Part shown: positions 1-8,725 of the stretch, in pieces | How the letters are laid out: every line of letters begins with the position of its first letter | Position numbering within the stretch: position 1 is the stretch's first letter | Assembly: GCF_001412535.1 (NCBI RefSeq) | Contig: NZ_CP011774.1 | Coordinates: forward strand, 429,501-493,500 | From: Limnohabitans sp. 63ED37-2 | GTDB taxonomy: Bacteria > Pseudomonadota > Gammaproteobacteria > Burkholderiales > Burkholderiaceae_C | DNA: 64,000 bases | Direction of reading: 5' to 3' | The notes under the pieces: generated by a model | Seen by the model: the letters and a program-made list of their open reading frames with translations, nothing else | Database searches by the model: none | What the model was told of the DNA's origin: nothing | Translations under genes and position numbers: made by a program

Positions 1-1
1 G

Positions 2-421
2 CCTTACGCCCGCAAGGGCGGCGAGATTTTGGCCGCGCAACTGGCCAAGGTGGGCATTGTGGCCAAAATCGAAAATGTGGAATGGGCGCAGTGGCTGGGC
101 GGCACCTTCAAGGGCAACTTTGACCTCACAGTGATCAACCACGTCGAACCCCTGGACTACATGGCTTACGCCAACCCGCAGTATTACTGGGGTTACGACA
201 GCAAGGCATTCCGCGACCTGGCGGCCAAACACGCGGCCACCACCACGGCCAAAGAGCGCACGCAGCTGTTTGGTGACATGCAGCGGATGATCGCCAAGGA
301 TGCGGTCAATGTGTTCTTGTTCAATGCCACCAACACAGCGGTTTACCGCAAAGGCCTCAAAGGTCTGTGGTCGAGCTCACCGATTTTCGCCAACGACATG
401 TCGGCCGTGTCCTGGCAATAA
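2..421 (+). CDS. ABC transporter substrate-binding protein, family 5 (C-terminal part)
   Basis: The reading frame is open from the left edge and ends in TAA at 419-421, so only about the last 139 residues are present. The visible part resembles the C-terminal lobe of periplasmic peptide/dipeptide-type binding proteins (SBP_bac_5): an alternating helix/strand pattern, a late segment with several aromatic residues (QYYWGY), and a closing segment in which the chain returns to the first lobe (NVFLFNATNTAVYRKGL). Family members deliver peptides, nickel, glutathione or other solutes to an inner-membrane ABC permease. The ligand cannot be judged from this fragment. The permease genes are not in the window and may lie to the left. 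Confidence 0.7.
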   Translation, partial: PYARKGGEILAAQLAKVGIVAKIENVEWAQWLGGTFKGNFDLTVINHVEPLDYMAYANPQYYWGYDSKAFRDLAAKHAATTTAKERTQLFGDMQRMIAKDAVNVFLFNATNTAVYRKGLKGLWSSSPIFANDMSAVSWQ

Positions 422-455
422 ATTGGAGGGCAGCCCAAAAGTGCCCTGAAAAGCT

Positions 456-464
456 TGCTATAAT
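456..464 (+). promoter_or_regulatory. Extended -10 promoter of tRNA-Arg
   Basis: A perfect TATAAT lies at 459-464, preceded by TG and one base (456-458), which is an extended -10 element. It ends 12 bp before the first base of the tRNA. No good -35 hexamer is visible at the right spacing, which is usual for extended -10 promoters. Confidence 0.65.
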
Positions 465-476
465 TCGATGCATGAT

Positions 477-553
477 GCGGCTGTAGCTCAGCTGGATAGA
501 GTACTTGGCTACGAACCAAGGGGTCGTGGGTTCGATTCCTGCCAGCCGCACCA
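477..553 (+). tRNA. tRNA-Arg (anticodon ACG)
   Basis: A 77-nt cloverleaf. The acceptor stem GCGGCTG/CAGCCGC is perfect, the D-arm begins AGCTCAG, the anticodon stem CTTGG/CCAAG encloses loop CTACGAA (anticodon ACG, read as ICG after deamination), and the T-loop is TTCGATT. The 3' CCA is genome-encoded (551-553). A strong terminator follows 8 bp later. Confidence 0.96.
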
Positions 554-561
554 AAAATTAG

Positions 562-600
562 AAAGCCCACAACGCAAGTTGTGGGCTTTTTCTTTTTTCT
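562..600 (+). terminator. Rho-independent terminator after tRNA-Arg
   Basis: A perfect 12-bp stem (562-573 with 578-589) closed by a GCAA tetraloop is followed by a T-rich run to about 599. It ends the single-gene tRNA transcript before greB. Confidence 0.9.
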
Positions 601-618
601 AGCCATTACCCACACGCC

Positions 619-1173
619 ATGAGCAAAGCCTTCACCAAAGAGTCCGACGGCGACGATGACGAAGAGTTGGGTTTGCCGGCTTTGCCCGCGGGTGCCCGCA
701 ACTACATGACACCCGAAGGCTATGCACGCCTCAGGGCCGAGCTGTTCACCCTGATCGACGACGAGCGGCCCAAAGTGGTCGAGATCGTGCATTGGGCGGC
801 CAGCAACGGCGACCGCTCAGAAAACGGCGACTACCTCTATGGCAAAAAGCGTTTGCGCGAGATCGACCGCCGCATCCGCTTTCTGACCAAGCGGCTGGAG
901 ATGGCCGAAGTGGTGGACCCTGCGGTGCACCACGGCAGTGACCAGGTGTATTTTGGGGCCACGGTCACGTACGCCGAGGCCTCAGGCACCGAGCGCACCG
1001 TCACGATTTTGGGCATCGATGAGGCCGACAGTTTGCAAGGCCAGGTCAGCTGGGTCTCGCCGATTGCACGCACCTTGCTCAAGTCACGCGAAGGCGATGA
1101 ACTCAAGCTGCTCACGCCCGCAGGCGTGATCGACATTGAGGTGTTGGCCGTGAGTTATCCGGCGGCGACCTGA
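619..1173 (+). CDS. greB: Transcription elongation factor GreB
   Basis: 184 residues, a little longer than the usual ~160 because of an acidic N-terminal extension (about residues 8-20, ESDGDDDEEL). The rest matches the two-domain Gre fold: an N-terminal antiparallel coiled coil (about 30-100) carrying the NGDRSENGDY stretch whose acidic tip residues reach into the RNA polymerase secondary channel, then a C-terminal FKBP-like domain (about 105-180) with the VSWVSPIARTLL segment. GreB stimulates cleavage of backtracked transcripts. The QVYFGATV and VSPIARTLL spacing fits GreB better than GreA. It is convergent with spoT; no clear Shine-Dalgarno precedes the ATG. Confidence 0.9.
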   Translation: MSKAFTKESDGDDDEELGLPALPAGARNYMTPEGYARLRAELFTLIDDERPKVVEIVHWAASNGDRSENGDYLYGKKRLREIDRRIRFLTKRLEMAEVVDPAVHHGSDQVYFGATVTYAEASGTERTVTILGIDEADSLQGQVSWVSPIARTLLKSREGDELKLLTPAGVIDIEVLAVSYPAAT

Positions 1174-1210
1174 TCGGCCCTGAGGCTGTTCAGGCCAAGC
1201 CGTGCAGAGA

Positions 1211-3481
1211 TCAACTGGGCAGGTGGCCCTTGTTGGTTTGGCGCTCGGCCTTGATGACCGAAGGTGTGCGCTTGAGGTGACGCAACACCTGCTCCAGGTG
1301 TGCCGCATCGCGCACGGCCACCACGAACTTCAACTCGGCGGTGTCTTGGGGGGTTTCTTGGCCCATGTCCACGTGCACGATGTCGGTTTCGCCACTGGCC
1401 AAAGCACCCGCCACCCGGGCCAATACACCTTTGCCGTTGATCACGGTGACGGTGATGGCGGTCTCGAAGCTGCGGCTCAATTCGTCCGACCACTCCACGC
1501 CAATGAAGCGTTCGCTGTCTTTGTGCTCCAGCTTGCGTGCGGTGGCGCAATCGCGGGTGTGCACGGCCAGGCCTTCGCCGCGGCCCAGGTAACCCACAAT
1601 GTCGTCACCGGGCAATGGCCGGCAGCAACGTGAATACACCACCGAAGCGTTTTCGCTGCCATCCAGGGTGATGGCGCCTTGCGAAATGGATTCATGTGCT
1701 GTGAAGCGCTCGCGCGTCATCAGCAGTGCATCGGGCTTTTGACCCATCTCGGACAGCAGCGCAGTCAGTCGCTTGGCCACAATGGTGGCGATGCGTTTGC
1801 CCAAGCCAATGTCCATCAGCAAATCGGCTTGGTTGCGGTTGCCTGTGAAGCGCAGCAGTTTTTCCCACAGTGCATGGTGGGCTTCGTCGTTGGCGGGCAG
1901 CTGGTTGATGCCTTCGGCACGCAAAGCCTGCGCCAGCAGTTTTTCGCCCAGGCCCACCGACTCGGTTTGCGCCATGGTCTTGAGGTGGTGGCGGATCTTG
2001 GAGCGTGCGCGTCCAGTGCGCACAAAGCCCAGCCAGGCCGGGTTGGGGGCCGAGACGGGTGCGGTGATGACCTCGACCACGTCGCCATTTTTGAGTTCGG
2101 TGCGCAGTGGCACTTGGTCGCCATTGATGCGGGCCGCCATGGCGTGGTCGCCCACCCGGCTGTGGATGGCATAGGCAAAGTCCACCACCGTAGCCCCGCG
2201 CGGCAAGGCCATGATCTGGCTCTTGGGCGTGAACACGTAGACGGCATCGGGGAACAGGTCGACCTTGACGTGGTCCCAAAACTCCGCCGCGTCGCGTGTT
2301 TCGGTCTGAATGTCGAGCAGGGACTGCAGCCACTGTGTGCCCAGACGCTCGGATTGGGCGCTGGCCGATTCGTGCTCTTTGTAAAGCCAGTGCGCGGCCA
2401 CACCCGATTCGGCCACCAGGTGCATGGGCTCGGTGCGCATCTGGAACTCAACGTTCACACCGGACGGCCCCACCAAGGTGGTGTGCAGTGACTGGTAGCC
2501 GTTGACCTTGGCAATGGCGATGTGGTCTTTGAACTTGCCGGGCAAGGGTTTGTAGATTTGGTGCAGCAAGCCCAAAGCAGTGTAGCAATCGATGACCGAG
2601 GGCACGATGACGCGCAGGCCATAAATGTCGGTGACCTGGGCAAAGCTCAGGTGTTTTTCATCCATCTTTTTGTAGATGGAGTAGAGCGTCTTTTCGCGGC
2701 CACTGATGCGCACATCCATCTTGGCTTGGGCAAAAACGGCCTCCACATCGGCCTGCACCTTGCTGATCAAATCGCGGCGGCGGTTGCGAGCCCTTGACAC
2801 GGCCTTGGTCAGTACCGCATAGCGCCAAGGCATGAGGTGTTTGAAGGCTAGGTCTTGCAGCTCGCGGTAAATCTGGTTCAGACCCAAACGGTGGGCGATG
2901 GGCGCGTAGATTTCCAGCGTTTCAGAGGCAATGCGGCCCCACTTGCTGCGCGGCATGTCGGACATGGTGCGCATGTTGTGGGTGCGGTCGGCCAGCTTGA
3001 TGAGGATGACACGCACATCGCGGGCCATGGCCAGCAGCATTTTGCGAAAAGACTCGGCCTGGTTTTCTTCGCGGGTGTTGAACTCGAGCTTGTCCAGTTT
3101 GGTCAGGCCATCGACGAGTTCGGCCACGGGCGAGCCAAAGCGCTCGATCAACTCCATCTTGGTGATGCCGCAGTCTTCCATGGCATCGTGCAGCAAGGCG
3201 GCGGCCAGCGCCTGGGCGTCGAGCTTCCATTCGGTGCACAAACCCGCCACCGCAATAGGGTGGGTGATGTAGGGCTCACCACTTTTACGCATCTGCCCCA
3301 AGTGGGCTTCGTCGGCGTATTTGTAGGCTTTGAGCACCATGTCCTTTTCAGCTTCGCTCAGGTAACCGAGTTGCGCCTCCAGCACGGCAAAGCTGGCTGC
3401 GGCCGCGTTGGCAGCAGCCGGGTCCGGCGCTTTGGGGCGGCTGGGACTCGCTTGGGGGGTTTTGGGCAAGACGGCACTCAT
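1211..3481 (-). CDS. spoT: Bifunctional (p)ppGpp synthetase/hydrolase, RelA/SpoT family
   Basis: 756 residues if started at the ATG at 3481 (MSAVLPK). A longer reading from 3538 would start inside the rpoZ terminator hairpin and is unlikely. Domains in order: HD-type hydrolase with HDAMED (near residue 100), (p)ppGpp synthetase (about 240-350, with YGLRVIV and NGYQSLHTT), TGS domain (PDAVYVFTPKSQI...AYAIHS) and a C-terminal ACT domain. The intact HD signature argues for working hydrolase activity, as in SpoT rather than RelA. The protein sets the stringent-response alarmone level. It follows gmk and rpoZ as in many proteobacteria. Confidence 0.93.
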   Translation of the reverse strand: MSAVLPKTPQASPSRPKAPDPAAANAAAASFAVLEAQLGYLSEAEKDMVLKAYKYADEAHLGQMRKSGEPYITHPIAVAGLCTEWKLDAQALAAALLHDAMEDCGITKMELIERFGSPVAELVDGLTKLDKLEFNTREENQAESFRKMLLAMARDVRVILIKLADRTHNMRTMSDMPRSKWGRIASETLEIYAPIAHRLGLNQIYRELQDLAFKHLMPWRYAVLTKAVSRARNRRRDLISKVQADVEAVFAQAKMDVRISGREKTLYSIYKKMDEKHLSFAQVTDIYGLRVIVPSVIDCYTALGLLHQIYKPLPGKFKDHIAIAKVNGYQSLHTTLVGPSGVNVEFQMRTEPMHLVAESGVAAHWLYKEHESASAQSERLGTQWLQSLLDIQTETRDAAEFWDHVKVDLFPDAVYVFTPKSQIMALPRGATVVDFAYAIHSRVGDHAMAARINGDQVPLRTELKNGDVVEVITAPVSAPNPAWLGFVRTGRARSKIRHHLKTMAQTESVGLGEKLLAQALRAEGINQLPANDEAHHALWEKLLRFTGNRNQADLLMDIGLGKRIATIVAKRLTALLSEMGQKPDALLMTRERFTAHESISQGAITLDGSENASVVYSRCCRPLPGDDIVGYLGRGEGLAVHTRDCATARKLEHKDSERFIGVEWSDELSRSFETAITVTVINGKGVLARVAGALASGETDIVHVDMGQETPQDTAELKFVVAVRDAAHLEQVLRHLKRTPSVIKAERQTNKGHLPS

Positions 3482-3526
3482 GTCATCAATGTAACGCAAG
3501 CCTTGGGAGGCCTGAAAAAAGCCAAA

Positions 3527-3549
3527 AAAAAGCCCCATGAAGGGGCGTT
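3527..3549 (-). terminator. Terminator between rpoZ and spoT
   Basis: On the minus strand a GC stem (GCCCC, loop TTCA, TGGGGC) flanked by A and T tracts is followed by a run of T residues. It lies just downstream of rpoZ and upstream of the chosen spoT start, so spoT probably depends on its own promoter or on read-through. Confidence 0.75.
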
Positions 3550-3589
3550 TTCAGGTCTGGCGCTGGGGCCAGACGGGGGTGGCGGTGTT

Positions 3590-3790
3590 TCAGGACACGC
3601 GCTTGAGCATCTCGATGCCCACTTTGCCTGCGGCGATTTCGCGCAAAGCGGTCACGCCGGGCTTGTTCTTGCTCTCGATGCGGGGGGTGTGGCCCTGGCT
3701 CAGCATGCGTGCGCGATAAGTGGCGGCCAAAACCAGCTGAAAGCGGTTGGGGATCTGTTCCAGGCAATCTTCAACAGTGATGCGGGCCAT
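3590..3790 (-). CDS. rpoZ: RNA polymerase omega subunit
   Basis: 66 residues, beginning MARITVEDCLEQIPNRFQLV, the canonical start of omega, with the RARMLSQG helix and the P-G-V-T-ALREIAAG segment that packs against the beta-prime C-terminus. Omega assists beta-prime folding and, together with beta-prime, forms a ppGpp-binding site in proteobacteria, which fits its position beside spoT. It lies 30 bp after gmk and is followed by a terminator. It is shorter than the E. coli protein (91 residues), as is common in this group. Confidence 0.95.
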   Translation of the reverse strand: MARITVEDCLEQIPNRFQLVLAATYRARMLSQGHTPRIESKNKPGVTALREIAAGKVGIEMLKRVS

Positions 3791-3820
3791 GAGTTTTCCT
3801 TGAATATGTCTGTGCGGGGG

Positions 3821-4441
3821 TCAAGCCATCTTGAGGGCTTGAAAGGTGTCAGGCCGGGCGCGGCGCTGGACGTGGTACTTGAGCCGCTGGGCGTGAACAA
3901 CCGCTTTGAGGTCAAACAGGGCACGATCAAATACTTCGTTGATTATAACGAAGTCGAATTCTGGGGCCTGAGCGATTTCGACGGCCGCATTTTGCAGGCG
4001 CAGCGCGATGATGTCTGGTGCATCTTCCCCCCGTCGCTCCAAGCGAGACCGAAGTTCTTCCCAGCTGGGGGGCAGGATGAAGATGAGCACCGCATTGGCG
4101 TACATCTTCTTGATCTGCAAGGCGCCTTGGTAGTCGATTTCCAGAATCACATCCGCACCTTGGGCCATGCGCTCTTCGATCATCTTTTTGGATGTGCCGT
4201 AGCGCTGGCCGTGCACATGGGCCCACTCGACAAAAGCGTCGCCCAGCACCATGGCGTCAAATTCTTGCGGTGAGGCAAAAAAGTACTCGCGGCCATGTTT
4301 TTCCTGGCCCCGGGGGGCGCGAGTGGTGTGCGAAACGGTGGGCTGTACGCGGGAGTCCAGCTCCATCAAGGCCTTGACCAGGCTGGATTTGCCAGCCCCG
4401 CTGGGGGCGGCCACAACAAACAGGTTTCCGGGGTAATCCAT
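3821..4441 (-). CDS. gmk: Guanylate kinase
   Basis: 206 residues, the normal length. The P-loop APSGAGKSSL lies at about residues 12-21, and the GMP-binding region contains SHTTRAPRGQEKHGREYFF with the conserved S/R/Y residues. It phosphorylates GMP to GDP in the cytoplasm. It sits 11 bp downstream of yicC and upstream of rpoZ, the yicC-gmk-rpoZ-spoT order being common in beta- and gammaproteobacteria. Confidence 0.96.
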   Translation of the reverse strand: MDYPGNLFVVAAPSGAGKSSLVKALMELDSRVQPTVSHTTRAPRGQEKHGREYFFASPQEFDAMVLGDAFVEWAHVHGQRYGTSKKMIEERMAQGADVILEIDYQGALQIKKMYANAVLIFILPPSWEELRSRLERRGEDAPDIIALRLQNAAVEIAQAPEFDFVIINEVFDRALFDLKAVVHAQRLKYHVQRRARPDTFQALKMA

Positions 4442-4452
4442 GATCAGGCTCT

Positions 4453-5370
4453 TTATTCGATGTTCTGGACTTGCTCGCGCATTTGCTCAATCAGCACCTT
4501 CATGTCCACCGAGATGCGGGTCATCTCGAGCACGGCCGATTTGGAGCCCAAGGTGTTGGCTTCGCGGTGCAGTTCTTGGATCAGGAAGTCCAGCCGTTTG
4601 CCAATGTCACCGCCTTGGGTGAGCAGGCGGCTGAGTTCGTCCAGGTGCGAGCGCAGGCGGGTGAGTTCTTCGGCCACGTCGATGCGGATGGCAAACGCGG
4701 TGGCTTCGGTCAGCGCCCGGTCTTTTGCGGCTTCGGGCAAGTGGCTGCCGTCGGCGAGCGCCATGGCGTCTTTCCAGCGCTCTAAAAAGCGCTGGCGCTG
4801 CTGCTCGACCAGTTGCGGCACCAGCGGCACGGCCTGCTCGGCCAAGCCGCGCAGCTGCTCAATGTGGCCTTGCAGCATCTCGGTCAGGCGGGCGCCTTCA
4901 CGGGCGCGGGCTTCGCGCAGGGCGTCTACCGCTTGGGCGGCCAGTTGCATCCATGCCGCTTCATCGGGGGCGGCTTGGCCCGAACTGCCAGCGCTCATGC
5001 GCAGCACATCGGCCACGCTCAAGGGGCGTGCGTCGGGCAGCCAATCCTGGATTTTGTCTTGCAGGGCCGCGATTTTTTGCAGGGCTTGGTGGTTGGGGGC
5101 TTGCAAGGTGGCGCCATCGCCCGCGTCCTGGCTGGCCCGCACTTCGACTTTGCCGCGTTTGATTTGCCGGGTGATCAGCTCACGCAGGCCGGGTTCGAGC
5201 TGGCGCAGCTCTTCGGGCAGGCGAAAACTCAGGTCCAGGAAGCGGCTGTTGACCGAGCGGATTTCAAGCCCCAGCCGGGCTGTGGGGGCCGCGTTGGCAG
5301 GGGTTTCACCGTCTGCGGCCTGCGGGCTGTGCTGCACGCTGGCGTATCCGGTCATACTGTAAACTGGCAT
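4453..5370 (-). CDS. yicC: YicC-family endoribonuclease
   Basis: 305 residues with the family N-terminal MTGYAS motif (here MPVYSMTGYASVQ), the SVNSRFLDLSFRLPEELR segment and the conserved C-terminal block QEL(H)REANTLGSKS...EMTRISVDMKVLIEQMREQVQNIE. YicC/YloC proteins are RNA-cleaving enzymes linked to small-RNA turnover and stationary-phase survival. The gene is first in the leftward yicC-gmk-rpoZ group and divergent from rph, with about 170 bp between the starts, where both promoters must lie. Confidence 0.92.
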   Translation of the reverse strand: MPVYSMTGYASVQHSPQAADGETPANAAPTARLGLEIRSVNSRFLDLSFRLPEELRQLEPGLRELITRQIKRGKVEVRASQDAGDGATLQAPNHQALQKIAALQDKIQDWLPDARPLSVADVLRMSAGSSGQAAPDEAAWMQLAAQAVDALREARAREGARLTEMLQGHIEQLRGLAEQAVPLVPQLVEQQRQRFLERWKDAMALADGSHLPEAAKDRALTEATAFAIRIDVAEELTRLRSHLDELSRLLTQGGDIGKRLDFLIQELHREANTLGSKSAVLEMTRISVDMKVLIEQMREQVQNIE

Positions 5371-5539
5371 CGATCAAGTTCCTTGTGACAGCGCTTGGCC
5401 GTATTGGCCATGACACGCTGCTGATGCCCAGCTTGGCTGAGCATGAAACGAGGCATTATCTCAAACTCTTGTGTCTGCCTCGCCCGCTCACTGCCGGGCG
5501 CACGGCCAAGACCCAAGGGCCAACCACTTCAGCGCCATC

Positions 5540-6298
5540 ATGAACACCACCAGCTCCTACGTCCGAACCGGCCGCAACGCGGACGCCCTGCGCCCTGTGC
5601 GCATCACCCGCGGCTACACCGTGCACGCCGAAGGCTCGGTGCTGATCGAGTTTGGTCAGACCCGCGTGCTGTGCACCGCATCGGTCGAAGAGAAGGTGCC
5701 GGGCCACAAAAAAGGCAGCGGCGAGGGCTGGGTCACGGCCGAATACGGCATGCTGCCCCGCGCCACGCACACCCGGGGCGACCGCGAAGCCGCACGCGGC
5801 AAACAAAGCGGCCGCACACAAGAGATCCAGCGCCTGATTGGTCGGTCTTTGCGTGCTGTGTTTGACCTGAAAAAAATGGGCGAGCGCACGATTCACCTGG
5901 ACTGCGACGTGCTGCAAGCCGATGGCGGCACCCGCACCGCCAGCATCACGGGCGCATTTGTGGCGGCGCAAGACGCGGTTAACTGGTTGATGAAGACCGG
6001 CAAACTGACCGAATCCCCCATCATCGACCGCGTGGCCGCCATCTCGGTTGGCCTGAAAAACGGCACCGCTTTGCTGGACTTGGATTACCCCGAAGACTCG
6101 GCTTGCGACACCGACATGAACGTGGTCATGACCGGCGCGGGCAACTTTGTGGAAGTGCAGGGCACCGCTGAAGGCGTGGCCTTCACCCGCGTCGAGATGG
6201 ACCGCATGCTGGCGCTCGCCGAAAAAGGCATTGCGCAGTTGGTGCAGTTGCAAAAGCAGGCGCACGACGAGCCCCAAACCCTGACTTTCAGCGCCTGA
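5540..6298 (+). CDS. rph: Ribonuclease PH
   Basis: 252 residues from the ATG at 5540 (MNTTSS). An upstream in-frame GTG at 5471 would add 23 unconserved residues. The body shows family hallmarks: GRNADALRPV, VLCTASVEEKVPGHKKGSGEGWVTAEYGMLPRAT around residues 40-75, and GGTRTASITGAFVA with the catalytic acidic region DLDYPEDSACDTDMNVVMT. It trims tRNA 3' ends phosphorolytically. It is first gene of rph-rdgB-hemW, with 13 bp to rdgB. Confidence 0.94.
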   Translation: MNTTSSYVRTGRNADALRPVRITRGYTVHAEGSVLIEFGQTRVLCTASVEEKVPGHKKGSGEGWVTAEYGMLPRATHTRGDREAARGKQSGRTQEIQRLIGRSLRAVFDLKKMGERTIHLDCDVLQADGGTRTASITGAFVAAQDAVNWLMKTGKLTESPIIDRVAAISVGLKNGTALLDLDYPEDSACDTDMNVVMTGAGNFVEVQGTAEGVAFTRVEMDRMLALAEKGIAQLVQLQKQAHDEPQTLTFSA

Positions 6299-6311
6299 AC
6301 CTCGCCCGCCC

Positions 6312-6926
6312 ATGAAAATCGTCCTCGCCTCTAACAACGCGGGCAAATTGGCCGAGTTGCAAACCCTGTTTGCGCCGCTGGGCATGACGCTGGTGCGCCA
6401 GTCCGAGCTGAACATTCCCGAGGCGGCCGAGCCCTTCAAAACCTTTGTGGAAAACGCCTTGGCCAAAGCCCGGCATGCCGCGCAGCTGAGCGGCATGCCC
6501 GCGCTGGCCGACGACGCGGGTTTGTGCGTGGACGCCTTTGGCGGTCAGCCGGGTGTGGACACGGCTTACTACGCCACCCGCTTTGGCTACCCCAAGGGTG
6601 ACGACACCAATGTGAGCGCCTTGCTGGAACAAATGCAAGGCATCACGAACCGCCGTGCCGCTATGGTCAGCACCTTGGTGGCCGTGCGCAGCGCCGACGA
6701 TCCGGAGCCACTGATCGCCGTGGGCCGGGTGGTGGTGCAGATCACGCCCGAGCGCCGAGGCACCAATGGTTTTGGCTTTGACCCGGTGATGTACTTGCCT
6801 GAATTTGGCAAGACCTTTGCCGAGTTGCCCCCTGAGGTGAAAAACGCCCACAGCCACCGGGGCCGCGCCGCACAAGCCATGTTGGCATCGATGCGTGAAC
6901 GCTGGCTGGATGGCGCTGCCGCGTGA
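6312..6926 (+). CDS. rdgB: XTP/dITP diphosphatase (RdgB/HAM1)
   Basis: 204 residues. The N-terminal substrate-binding motif SNNAGKLAEL is at about residues 6-15, the metal-binding DDAGLCVDAFGGQPGV at about 63-78, and the family FGFDPVM followed by a late SHRGRA motif is present. The enzyme removes non-canonical purine nucleoside triphosphates (XTP, dITP) from the pool. It is co-transcribed with rph and hemW, a common housekeeping arrangement. No anomaly. Confidence 0.94.
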   Translation: MKIVLASNNAGKLAELQTLFAPLGMTLVRQSELNIPEAAEPFKTFVENALAKARHAAQLSGMPALADDAGLCVDAFGGQPGVDTAYYATRFGYPKGDDTNVSALLEQMQGITNRRAAMVSTLVAVRSADDPEPLIAVGRVVVQITPERRGTNGFGFDPVMYLPEFGKTFAELPPEVKNAHSHRGRAAQAMLASMRERWLDGAAA

Positions 6927-6933
6927 GCCAGAC

Positions 6934-8145
6934 ATGAGCGACATGATGGACCCGGTGCACGCCATGCGCCCTGGCGTGCTTCAACTGAACGCCTTGCCGC
7001 CTTTGTCGCTCTATGTGCACCTGCCTTGGTGCATCAAGAAATGCCCGTATTGCGATTTCAACTCGCATGAATTCCGCGAAGGCGCTGACCCGGTGTCGAC
7101 ACAAGACGCTTACATCAACGCGCTGTTTGCCGACCTCGAAGCGAGCTTGCCTTTGATCTGGGGTCGCAGCATCCAGACCGTGTTTTTGGGTGGCGGCACG
7201 CCCAGCTTGTTTTCGCCCGAAGCGATTGACCGTTTGATTTCGGGCATCCGCGCCCGCGTGCGCTTGGCACCAGACGCCGAAATCACCATGGAAGCCAACC
7301 CCGGTACTTTTGAAAAAGACCGTTTCAAGGCCTTCCACCAGGCGGGCATCACCCGTTTGTCGATCGGCGTGCAGAGCTTTGACAACGCGCACCTGAAAGC
7401 TTTGGGCCGCGTGCACGACCGTGATCAGGCCTTGGCCGCTGTGACCGAAGCCGCGCAGGTGTTTGACACCTTCAACCTCGACCTGATGTACGCCTTGCCG
7501 GGCCAGAAGCTGGAGGGCCTCACGCAAGACATCCAGACCGCTTTGGGTTTTGCCCCGCCGCACATCTCGATCTACCACCTGACGATCGAGCCCAACACGG
7601 TGTTCGCCAAATTTCCGCCCACCCTGCCCGAAGACGATCTCGCCTACGAGATGATGGACCGCATCACCGAGCTGACCGCGTCGGCTGGGCTTGACCGTTA
7701 CGAGGTGTCGGCTTATGCCAAGCCGGGCCATCAGTGCGCCCACAACCTGAACTATTGGCAGTTTGGCGACTATTTGGGCATTGGTGCCGGGGCGCACAGC
7801 AAGCTGAGTTTTGCGCACCGCGTGATGCGTCAGGTGCGTTACCGCGAGCCTGCGCTTTATATGCAGCAAGCCATCAAGGGCGAGCCCGTGACCCAAAGCA
7901 CCGAGGTCTCGCGCCAGGACTTGCCGTTTGAGTTCATGCTCAATGCACTGCGTTTACGGGGTGGTTTTGATTTGGCCGATTACGTGGATCGCACGGGACT
8001 GGCCATGACCAGCATTCAAAAAGGCCTGCAAGAGGCGGAGAGGTTGGGCTTGATTGGCCGCGACTTGCACCGGGTGTGGCCAACAGAAAAGGGCTTCGAT
8101 TTTTTGAGTGACCTGCAAGCGCTTTTTCTGTCTGAAGCGCCGTGA
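6934..8145 (+). CDS. hemW: Radical SAM heme chaperone HemW
   Basis: 403 residues from the ATG at 6934, 7 bp after rdgB. An in-frame ATG at 6895 would overlap rdgB by 32 bp and is less likely. The radical SAM cluster motif CxxxCxxC is at C33, C37 and C40 (WCIKKCPYC), followed by FLGGGTPSLF and IGVQSFDNAHLKALGR. The C-terminal HemN-like domain contains NLNYWQFGDYLGIGAGAHS. Historically annotated as oxygen-independent coproporphyrinogen oxidase, but the HemW subfamily lacks the extra N-terminal region of HemN and binds and transfers heme. Confidence 0.9.
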   Translation: MSDMMDPVHAMRPGVLQLNALPPLSLYVHLPWCIKKCPYCDFNSHEFREGADPVSTQDAYINALFADLEASLPLIWGRSIQTVFLGGGTPSLFSPEAIDRLISGIRARVRLAPDAEITMEANPGTFEKDRFKAFHQAGITRLSIGVQSFDNAHLKALGRVHDRDQALAAVTEAAQVFDTFNLDLMYALPGQKLEGLTQDIQTALGFAPPHISIYHLTIEPNTVFAKFPPTLPEDDLAYEMMDRITELTASAGLDRYEVSAYAKPGHQCAHNLNYWQFGDYLGIGAGAHSKLSFAHRVMRQVRYREPALYMQQAIKGEPVTQSTEVSRQDLPFEFMLNALRLRGGFDLADYVDRTGLAMTSIQKGLQEAERLGLIGRDLHRVWPTEKGFDFLSDLQALFLSEAP

Positions 8146-8155
8146 CCCCGCAACT

Positions 8156-8725
8156 TCAGTGCGTGGACTTTTGACGCTGGTGCAAGCGGTCGATCACAAA
8201 CTTCATGCTGTAAAGCATCATCAAAGCACCGAGGGCATTGCCCACAAACATGGGCCAGACATCCACCCAAATGTTGGCATCGGGTTTTTCAAGTGACCAC
8301 CAAACCAGTTGGTCACTCAGGGCGCTGGCGGCTGAAAAAATTAGGGTCACCTGCAAAAGCCTTGATGCGGTGATTTGACCCAACTGCGGCGCCAGCCAGC
8401 CCTGTCGTATCAAGTACTTCATGACCAGCCAAGGGGTCAGTCCAGACACCACGCCATTGATGAACGGAAAAAACCAAGCGGTGCTGGTCATGGTTGCACT
8501 GTCGATGTACCAACTGCCCAACATCAGACCGATGGCGCCAGGTAAACCCATCGTCAACACCAAGATCACACGAAAGCCTGCGGGCAGGAAGATCCAGTTG
8601 ATGCCATCACTGTATTGAAACGATGAAAAAATCCATTCGTTGAATACAAAAAAGGACACAAACAAAACAGCGCTCGTCAAGGCCAGTGCTACCTGTTCGG
8701 CCAGATGACGGAACGTGACGGTCAT
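8156..8725 (-). CDS. Small integral membrane protein, MASE1-like
   Basis: 189 residues with about five to six hydrophobic segments (near 10-30, 42-70, 82-104, 125-145, 158-178). The stretch WIFLPAGFRVILVLTMG followed by GAIGLMLGSWY resembles the start of MASE1-type membrane sensor domains, but there is no cytoplasmic signalling domain, so it would be a free-standing membrane module. It overlaps the upstream MarR-like gene by ATGA (8722-8725), so the two are translationally coupled. Function unknown; the MASE1 resemblance is from memory of the family, not an alignment. Confidence 0.65.
   Translation of the reverse strand: MTVTFRHLAEQVALALTSAVLFVSFFVFNEWIFSSFQYSDGINWIFLPAGFRVILVLTMGLPGAIGLMLGSWYIDSATMTSTAWFFPFINGVVSGLTPWLVMKYLIRQGWLAPQLGQITASRLLQVTLIFSAASALSDQLVWWSLEKPDANIWVDVWPMFVGNALGALMMLYSMKFVIDRLHQRQKSTH

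Noticed and set aside
343..792. Open frames on the minus strand across the tRNA-Arg gene (343-792 and 357-554)
   Set aside because: They read through the tRNA and its terminator and give the well-known spurious protein fragment of the type AGIEPTTPWF. No gene.
3482..3538. Longer N-terminus for SpoT from the ATG at 3538
   Set aside because: The codons lie in the rpoZ terminator hairpin and add unconserved residues; the ATG at 3481 fits better.
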